The notes under the pieces were generated by a model. The model saw only the letters and a list, made by a program, of their open reading frames with translations. It was not told where the DNA came from and searched no databases. From positions 1-12,365 of the forward strand of contig JAGGVT010000182.1 in assembly GCA_021157815.1 (NCBI GenBank): a stretch of DNA of 12,365 nt, read 5' to 3'. This document shows, in pieces, positions 7,649 to 12,365 of this stretch (positions are counted from its first letter, which is position 1; every line of letters begins with the position of its first letter). The DNA is from a bacterium (lineage in GTDB: Bacteria > JAJVIF01 > JAGGVT01). A program made the translations under genes and the position numbers.

Positions 7649-10219
7649 ATGACAGACTCCATCAACAAAGACCCCAAGATTGATTTCGGGATAACAAATG
7701 CTCCGATTTCGGAGAACATGAAGGACTACTATATAACCTACGCGCTGAGTGTAATTAAATCGCGAGCGCTGCCGGATGTCCGTGACGGTTTGAAACCGGT
7801 TCACAGGCGGATTCTCTATTCAATGCATGAACAGGGGAATCGCCATGACAAGCCGCATGTTAAATCGGCGAGTGTGGTCGGGGATGTGCTTAAAAGCTAT
7901 CACCCTCACGGTGACGCGTCGATTTATGATGCAATGGTTCGTATGGGGCAGCCGTTTAATCTTAGATATATGCTCATAGACGGGCAGGGAAACTTCGGTT
8001 CAGTCGATGGCGACCCTCCCGCGGCATACCGATATACTGAATCGCGCATGTCGCGCCTCGGCGGTGAACTTCTTCAGGATATCGATAAAGAGACAGTCGA
8101 TTACATTCCTACATTTGATGACACCCGGTTTGAACCATCAGTGCTGCCATCGCGGATACCAAACCTTCTGATGAACGGTTCGGAGGGAATCGCGGTAGGC
8201 ATGGCGACAAAAATCCCGCCGCATAATCTTAACGAATTAGTTGGCGCTTTTTTGCTGCTTCTGGATAATCCGAACGCCACAATCAAGGATTTAATGGCGC
8301 ATGTGAAAGGCCCCGATTTCCCGACTGGCGGAATTATAAAAGGTGTCGAGGGAATCAAGCAGGCATACGAAACAGGCAAGGGCGCGGTGGATGTCTATGC
8401 TCGTGTGGATATCGAACCGATGCCAAGCGGAAAACATCAATTGATAATCGACCAGATTCCTTATCAGGTTAATAAAACAACGCTGCTTGAGAAAATTGTC
8501 GAAGTCTATAAACAGGGCAAAATCGAGGGCATGGTCGTTCTGCGTGATGAATCCGACAGGACAGGAATGAGAATAGTTATTGAGGTCAGGCGCGATGTCA
8601 ATCCGAACAACGTTCTGAAAAGGCTTCTGAAACATACACAACTTCATTCGAGATTCCATATCAACCTGCTCGCGCTGATAGGCAACCAGCCAAAGGTTTT
8701 CAACCTGAAGGAAATGTGCGAGGCGTGGCTGGCACATCGCGAGGAAGTTATTGTCCGGCGCACCAAATATGATTTGAAAGTGGCGAGAGCGCGGGAGCAC
8801 ATACTCGCCGGATTACTAATTGCTCTTGATCATCTCAATGAGGTCATCACGCTTATCAGATCATCAAGAACAGTAGGTGACGCTCGTTCCGGATTGATGG
8901 AGAAATTCGAACTGTCGCAGAAACAGGCGGACGCCATCCTTGAAATGCGCCTGTCCAAACTGACAGGCCTTGAGAGGGAAAAAGTACAGAAGGAATATGA
9001 AGAGGTTCAACAACTAATCGCTGAACTGGAAGCGATACTGGCACACAGGACAAGAGTTCTGGATATTATCAGAAAGGACCTGAAGGAAATATCCAAAACA
9101 TACGGCGATGAAAGAAAAACTCTAATCCAGATTGAATCGGAGGACATAGACGCCGAGGATTTAATCCCGAAGGAAAACGTTGTAATTACACTGACACATG
9201 ATAATTACATCAAGCGACTGCCGCTTAAATCCTATAAGATTCAACATCGCGGCGGAAAAGGCATTCGCGGAATGAAAACGAAGGATACGGATCAGGTCGA
9301 GGAGATAATCTCAACCACGACTCATCACGACCTCCTTTTCTTCACAAATAAAGGCAAGGTTTATGGATTAAGGGCGCATCGTATTCCGCAGGCGGGCAGA
9401 GTGGGAAAAGGTATTCCGCTTATTAACCTGATTTCACTTGGGCCAAACGAAAAAGTTATGTATATCCACCCGATGAAAACCCGCCAGACACAGGGGTTCG
9501 CGCTCATCACCACTTCCAAAGGAATCATCAAAAAGACTCCTCTTAAGGAATACGCGTATATGCCATCCAACGGCAAAATCGCGATTAAACTTGATGACGG
9601 CAACGAACTGGTCAGTGCGCGTGTAACAAGCGGTGAAGATGAAATCATCATGGTTACAAAAAACGGCCAGTCAATCCGGTTCAGGGAATCGGATGTCCGT
9701 TCAATGGGCCGCACAGCCAGAGGTGTAAAGGGAATGAGACTAAAAGGCGATGACTGCGTTATCGGAATGGCAAAAATCGGCGAGGGCGATGATGTAATGC
9801 TAATCAGCAGGAAAGGATACGGCAAGAGAACATCCCCGACTGAATTCAAAACTCAAAAAAGAGGCGGAAGCGGCATTATTTGTTATAAGGTTACCGATAA
9901 AACCGGTCCCGTACAGTGGGTTCGCATGGTCAATGGTGATGAGGAATTCCTGATAATTACCACCAGCGGAATCCTGATTCGCGCCGCGGTCAAACAGGTT
10001 TCGAAAATAGGGCGTTCAACCCAGGGAGTCAGAGTTATTCGGCTGAATAGCGGTGATGAGGTCGCTAACGCTGCTCTAGTTGTCAAGCAAAGCGAACTTG
10101 CGGAGCAAATCGAAGAAGAGGAAACGCCAGCTGAACCTGAAGAAGATGCTCCCAAGACAGGCGACCTTTTCGAGGATGAGAAAACCGGCAAGACAAATGG
10201 CAAGGCTGAAGAATCTTAA
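7649..10219 (+). CDS. gyrA: DNA gyrase subunit A
   Basis: GyrA is the DNA breakage-reunion and wrapping subunit of gyrase; 856 residues, full length. The N-terminal domain has [20 protein letters not shown] (40-59), the quinolone-determining segment [12 protein letters not shown] (83-94) and the catalytic pair Arg128-Tyr129 in AAYRYTE. The primase-like and coiled-coil parts follow (IPYQVNK at 270-276, [15 protein letters not shown] at 299-313, KLTGLE near 437). The C-terminal pinwheel starts with a GyrA box QHRGGKG at 532-538, which with the acidic tail (815-848) marks it as GyrA rather than ParC. Blade motifs recur at about 587, 642, 690, 740 and 791. The Ser that contacts the quinolone-metal-water bridge in E. 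coli (Ser83) is Ala90 here; the acidic partner Asp94 is kept. AGGAG at 7641-7645 is 3 bases before the ATG. Confidence 0.98.
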   Translation: MTDSINKDPKIDFGITNAPISENMKDYYITYALSVIKSRALPDVRDGLKPVHRRILYSMHEQGNRHDKPHVKSASVVGDVLKSYHPHGDASIYDAMVRMGQPFNLRYMLIDGQGNFGSVDGDPPAAYRYTESRMSRLGGELLQDIDKETVDYIPTFDDTRFEPSVLPSRIPNLLMNGSEGIAVGMATKIPPHNLNELVGAFLLLLDNPNATIKDLMAHVKGPDFPTGGIIKGVEGIKQAYETGKGAVDVYARVDIEPMPSGKHQLIIDQIPYQVNKTTLLEKIVEVYKQGKIEGMVVLRDESDRTGMRIVIEVRRDVNPNNVLKRLLKHTQLHSRFHINLLALIGNQPKVFNLKEMCEAWLAHREEVIVRRTKYDLKVARAREHILAGLLIALDHLNEVITLIRSSRTVGDARSGLMEKFELSQKQADAILEMRLSKLTGLEREKVQKEYEEVQQLIAELEAILAHRTRVLDIIRKDLKEISKTYGDERKTLIQIESEDIDAEDLIPKENVVITLTHDNYIKRLPLKSYKIQHRGGKGIRGMKTKDTDQVEEIISTTTHHDLLFFTNKGKVYGLRAHRIPQAGRVGKGIPLINLISLGPNEKVMYIHPMKTRQTQGFALITTSKGIIKKTPLKEYAYMPSNGKIAIKLDDGNELVSARVTSGEDEIIMVTKNGQSIRFRESDVRSMGRTARGVKGMRLKGDDCVIGMAKIGEGDDVMLISRKGYGKRTSPTEFKTQKRGGSGIICYKVTDKTGPVQWVRMVNGDEEFLIITTSGILIRAAVKQVSKIGRSTQGVRVIRLNSGDEVANAALVVKQSELAEQIEEEETPAEPEEDAPKTGDLFEDEKTGKTNGKAEES

Positions 10220-10229
10220 TAAATCCCAT

Positions 10230-10463
10230 CCTGGGAGCGCTGGCATCTTGGGGCTGTTGAAAAAGTGCTGAATGTAGGAGGTAGGTCTTTGTGCCTACCC
10301 TAAATATTGGCATAAATACAGGGCAACCACGGAGAGTTGCCCCTACGGTCTGGGATATAATAGGCTTTTTCAACAGCCCCATCTTGCCGGCGAGAAAAGG
10401 CGTTAGCCTTTTGACAGGAGCGCTGATGCGCTCTTGCGCCGGCAAGATTCCAGCGCTCCCAGG
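10230..10463. mobile_element. MITE-B: palindromic element interrupted by MITE-A
   Basis: The ends 10230-10250 plus 10387-10392 and 10437-10463 pair as a 27-bp terminal inverted repeat with a single mismatch (outer part CCTGGGAGCGCTGG / CCAGCGCTCCCAGG, inner part GCCGGCG / CGCCGGC). Inside are two more hairpins: AAAAGGC-GTTA-GCCTTTT (10395-10412) and GAGCGC-TGAT-GCGCTC (10418-10433). Without the inserted MITE-A and one target-duplication copy it is 98 bp long. It encodes no protein and begins 11 bases after the gyrA stop codon, so as RNA it could form a very stable structure at the 3' end of the gyrBA message. Frames across it are spurious. Confidence 0.8.
10251..10379 (+). mobile_element. MITE-A copy 1, with 7-bp target duplication
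   Basis: A 129-bp non-coding element bounded by perfect 15-bp terminal inverted repeats (GGGCTGTTGAAAAAG at 10251-10265 and its complement at 10365-10379). CATCTTG directly precedes (10244-10250) and follows it (10380-10386), a target-site duplication. Two internal hairpins are visible: GGTAGG/CCTACC (10280-10299) and GGGCAAC/GTTGCCC (10321-10342). It interrupts the left stem of MITE-B, so it arrived later. No transposase is present; it presumably depended on one in trans. Confidence 0.88.
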
Positions 10464-10513
10464 TAAAATAATATTTCCACCTGTTCATATCCTTTTAATT
10501 ACAGGTCTTTAAA

Positions 10514-11305
10514 TTGAAATCAAACAATAATCAACATAACCTTACTCTTCAGAACATCTCCTACGAGTACAACGGAATCACGGCGTTGAAGTCGATAACC
10601 ACGGCTTTCGAAACGGGGACCCTTAACGCGTTGATTGGTCCTAACGGCAGCGGCAAGACAACTCTTTTAAAAGTGGCGTCAGGGCTTCTTGATTACAGCG
10701 ACGGCGCTGTGAAAATCGGGGATTGTGAATTGAACGAACTTTCAATCATGGAGCGCTCCAGACTGATTGGCTTCGCTGCGAGCGGAGTCGATTTCCCGTT
10801 TGATTTTCGTGTTCGTGACGCTGTCAGCCAGGGACGAAGCCCCCATCTGGACATGCTGGGCAACCTATCGGATAACGATGAGCAAATTATTAATGACGCT
10901 ATCCAACAAATGTCGCTTGATGATTTTCAAAATCGGAGCGTGAACCGGCTGTCGCAGGGGGAGAAGGAAAGAGTGGTAATCGCGCGACTCCTTTCCCAGA
11001 ATTCCCCGGTTATGCTGTTCGATGAAAACCTTGCGCATCTCGATTTGAAACATCGCCTTGCATTAATTTCAGATATGAAAAAACTTGTTGCGGATGGCAA
11101 AACGATAGTTGTCGCGCTGCATGATATCGAATTCGCGGCAAGGCATTTCCCGAAAATCACACTCATGCGGGATGGCGGGATTGTTCTGTCAGGCACACGG
11201 GAGCAAGCGATAACATCGGAAAGGCTCTCGGAAACATACGATTTGAAATTTAAAATAATTAATCGGGAAACACCGGAGGAAATCACCATAATACCCTCAT
11301 CTTAA
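10514..11305 (+). CDS. ABC transporter ATPase, FecCD/BtuD/HmuV-like, with altered Q-loop
   Basis: A 263-residue ABC nucleotide-binding protein. Motifs in order: Walker A GPNGSGKT (42-49), signature LSQGE (146-150), Walker B VMLFDE (166-171, catalytic Glu171), D-loop AHLD (174-177) and H-loop His203 (ALHD). The segment FPFDFRVRDAVSQGRSPH (94-111) matches the helical-domain pattern of ATPases serving iron-siderophore, heme and cobalamin importers (FhuC, HmuV, BtuD). Odd points: where these proteins have LPQ the sequence reads GFAASG (86-91), so the Q-loop Gln seems to be Ser90, and the usual DEP after Walker B is DEN. No binding protein or FecCD-type permease is nearby. The next gene encodes a six-helix membrane protein 26 bases downstream. 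The start is TTG at 10514 with only a weak AGG upstream; no in-frame ATG would keep Walker A. Import or export, and substrate, cannot be told. Confidence 0.88.
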   Translation: MKSNNNQHNLTLQNISYEYNGITALKSITTAFETGTLNALIGPNGSGKTTLLKVASGLLDYSDGAVKIGDCELNELSIMERSRLIGFAASGVDFPFDFRVRDAVSQGRSPHLDMLGNLSDNDEQIINDAIQQMSLDDFQNRSVNRLSQGEKERVVIARLLSQNSPVMLFDENLAHLDLKHRLALISDMKKLVADGKTIVVALHDIEFAARHFPKITLMRDGGIVLSGTREQAITSERLSETYDLKFKIINRETPEEITIIPSS

Positions 11306-11331
11306 CAGGATTTATCAGCAGGATTTGCATC

Positions 11332-12036
11332 ATGACACCATTCGACCCCACAGATATTGATTTCGCTCAAGCTATAAAATCCGAAAGGATTGAAAGTGAT
11401 AATCAACGTGTGCGTCTTGTGAATCTCACATTGCTGTTGCTGATAGCCGTCGCGCTGGGGTTGGCATCATCGCGAATTGGGATAATTCCTGAGATAAAGA
11501 AAATACTCCTACCCACTTTTTCTGTCCTCTTTCCAATCTGCATTGCAAGATTATATCCGGTAAATACTCAGCCTCTTTTAAGAAGAAAGCAAAACGATTA
11601 CCTTCTTCTAAGGCTTAACGCAGTGGGAGTTCCAGCTGTAATTCTGCTTCTTAACATCGTATATTTTAAAATATTCGGCTGGACTGAATCACTTGTTTGC
11701 GTGTTTGTAGCATCTTATGCACTCGCCGCCATGCTGGCGTTCAGGCCGATATATTCAATGGCTGTCGATGCGCCATCCAACTGGTCAAATCTCGAAACGC
11801 TTTTAAAAGCGGCCGTACTCGCTACGCTGGTTATCATCCTTGGAAGTTTGTTTGGATATATGCCTGCGATAAACGCTTTATTATCAGAGAATAAAAACCT
11901 GCTCTGTTCGTTTCTTGCGCTGACAGCCCTGATACCATTTTACATCGGCATTGCGATAGCTCGACTGCCAGTCGCCAAATCATCGCTTACTCACGGGTTC
12001 ACAAAAAATATCCTGCTGGAGAAATTTCAAAAATGA
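11332..12036 (+). CDS. Six-helix integral membrane protein, unknown function
   Basis: A 234-residue protein with a soluble N-terminus of about 25 residues (MTPFDPTDIDFAQAIKSERI) and six hydrophobic segments: about 30-50 (LTLLLLIAVALGLASSRIGI), 57-77 (ILLPTFSVLFPICIARLYPV), 95-115 (GVPAVILLLNIVYFKIFG), 120-140 (LVCVFVASYALAAMLAF), 160-182 (AAVLATLVIILGSLFGYM) and 192-214 (SFLALTALIPFYIGIAIARL). No catalytic motif or family signature is recognised. AGGA at 11320-11323 is 8 bases before the ATG. It follows the ABC ATPase gene by 26 bases and its stop overlaps the next start (ATGA), so the three genes are probably one operon. It could be the membrane half of an unusual ABC transporter acting as a homodimer; that is inference from position and helix count only. 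Confidence 0.75.
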   Translation: MTPFDPTDIDFAQAIKSERIESDNQRVRLVNLTLLLLIAVALGLASSRIGIIPEIKKILLPTFSVLFPICIARLYPVNTQPLLRRKQNDYLLLRLNAVGVPAVILLLNIVYFKIFGWTESLVCVFVASYALAAMLAFRPIYSMAVDAPSNWSNLETLLKAAVLATLVIILGSLFGYMPAINALLSENKNLLCSFLALTALIPFYIGIAIARLPVAKSSLTHGFTKNILLEKFQK

Positions 12037-12218
12037 AGAAATGCCCTCAATGCCAGAATCTTATCCGCAAGTACTGTATGGTGTGCCCGTTCTGCGGTTA
12101 CAAGTTCAGCGTTCTTCAAACGATAATAGAGGCAATCTGGTATATCTTCCTCGTCATTGTTCTCTTTGTCGCTGCAATTCTGCTTATCCTCAACGTGTGG
12201 GATTTCAATTGGGCTTGA
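12033..12218 (+). CDS. Zinc-ribbon mini-protein with one transmembrane helix
   Basis: A 61-residue protein. CPQC (4-7) and CMVCPFCG (15-22) provide a CxxC...CxxC zinc-ribbon (Cys4, Cys7, Cys18, Cys21, with Cys15 extra). One hydrophobic helix follows at about 32-53 (AIWYIFLVIVLFVAAILLIL). The expected topology is an N-terminal zinc knuckle in the cytoplasm anchored by a C-terminal membrane helix. The ATG at 12033 overlaps the stop of the six-helix protein gene as ATGA, which suggests translational coupling and a shared function. Zinc-ribbon plus helix proteins of this size are common and usually uncharacterised. MITE-A copy 2 begins 21 bases after its stop. Confidence 0.75.
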   Translation: MKKCPQCQNLIRKYCMVCPFCGYKFSVLQTIIEAIWYIFLVIVLFVAAILLILNVWDFNWA

Positions 12219-12239
12219 TGTTGTGATGCAGGCTGGAAG

Positions 12240-12365
12240 GGGCTGTTGAAAAAGCCTATTATATCCCAGACCGTAGGGGCAACTCTCCGTGGTTGCCCCG
12301 TATTTATGCCAATATTTAGGGTAGGCACAGAGACCTACCCCCTACATTCAGCCCTTTTTCAACAT
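12240..12365 (-). mobile_element. MITE-A copy 2, inverted, cut by the window edge
   Basis: Starting with the same 15-bp terminal repeat GGGCTGTTGAAAAAG, these 126 bases match the reverse complement of copy 1 (10251-10379) with five differences and no gaps. The last base in the window (T after CAACA) departs from the expected CAACAGCCC, and the rest of the right terminal repeat and any target duplication lie outside. A minus-strand frame running from it into the zinc-ribbon gene is spurious. Confidence 0.88.

Noticed and set aside
10083-10512. Open frames across the repeat region after gyrA (both strands)
   Set aside because: They are built from the MITE-A and MITE-B sequences or from the gyrA antisense strand. 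The same peptide (MPTLNIGINTGQPRRVAPTV) recurs from copy 2, showing that it is repeat-derived.
12116-12328. Minus-strand 70-residue frame at the right end
   Set aside because: It starts in MITE-A copy 2 and continues antisense to the zinc-ribbon gene, with no support as a gene.

Overview
The window comes from a bacterial chromosome and carries mostly housekeeping genes (dnaK-grpE and gyrB-gyrA), with two less ordinary segments: a short secreted-protein unit on the left and a repeat-flanked three-gene operon on the right. I cannot name the organism. The best hints are a DnaK that lacks the N-terminal insert found in proteobacterial-type DnaK (as in Firmicutes), a GyrA with Ala where most bacteria have the quinolone-contact Ser, a lipoprotein with a standard lipobox, and short non-coding palindromic elements of a kind common in environmental genomes. 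An uncultured or candidate-phylum bacterium is plausible, but this is inference.

Layout. At 1-145 (minus) is the start of a creatininase-family metal amidohydrolase that runs off the left edge. Upstream of it on the same strand, at 205-369, is a start-less protein-like remnant. At 382-410 a sigma70-type promoter has a (TG)8 microsatellite lying between and overlapping its hexamers. It points at a two-gene unit: a secreted 14-cysteine protein (482-928) and a lipoprotein (970-1965), closed by an intrinsic terminator (2001-2033). A consensus TTGACA-17-TATAAT promoter (2196-2224) then drives dnaK and grpE, ending at a GC-rich terminator (4939-4972). A small minus-strand hypothetical gene (5031-5291) appears to have a leaderless promoter. 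Divergent from it, a TTAACA-17-TATGAT extended -10 promoter and a leader hairpin precede gyrB (5647-7638) and gyrA (7649-10219), which are 10 bases apart.

Immediately after gyrA is a nested pair of non-coding mobile elements. A 129-bp element with 15-bp perfect terminal inverted repeats (MITE-A) sits inside a palindromic element (MITE-B), flanked by a 7-bp target duplication, CATCTTG. Removing MITE-A and one duplication restores a 98-bp element with a 27-bp imperfect terminal stem. A second MITE-A copy, inverted and about 96% identical, begins at 12240 and is cut by the right edge. Between the two copies lies an apparent operon: an ABC ATPase of the FecCD/BtuD/HmuV type with an unusual Q-loop (10514-11305), a six-helix membrane protein (11332-12036), and a zinc-ribbon plus one-helix mini-protein (12033-12218) whose start overlaps the previous stop as ATGA.

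How the genes work together: DnaK and GrpE are chaperone and nucleotide-exchange factor, but dnaJ is not in view. GyrB and GyrA form the A2B2 gyrase. The secreted Cys-rich protein and the lipoprotein probably act together in the cell envelope, with unknown function. The ABC ATPase, six-helix protein and zinc-ribbon protein may form an uncharacterised transporter or membrane complex. No tRNA, rRNA, CRISPR array, transposase or replication origin was recognised.
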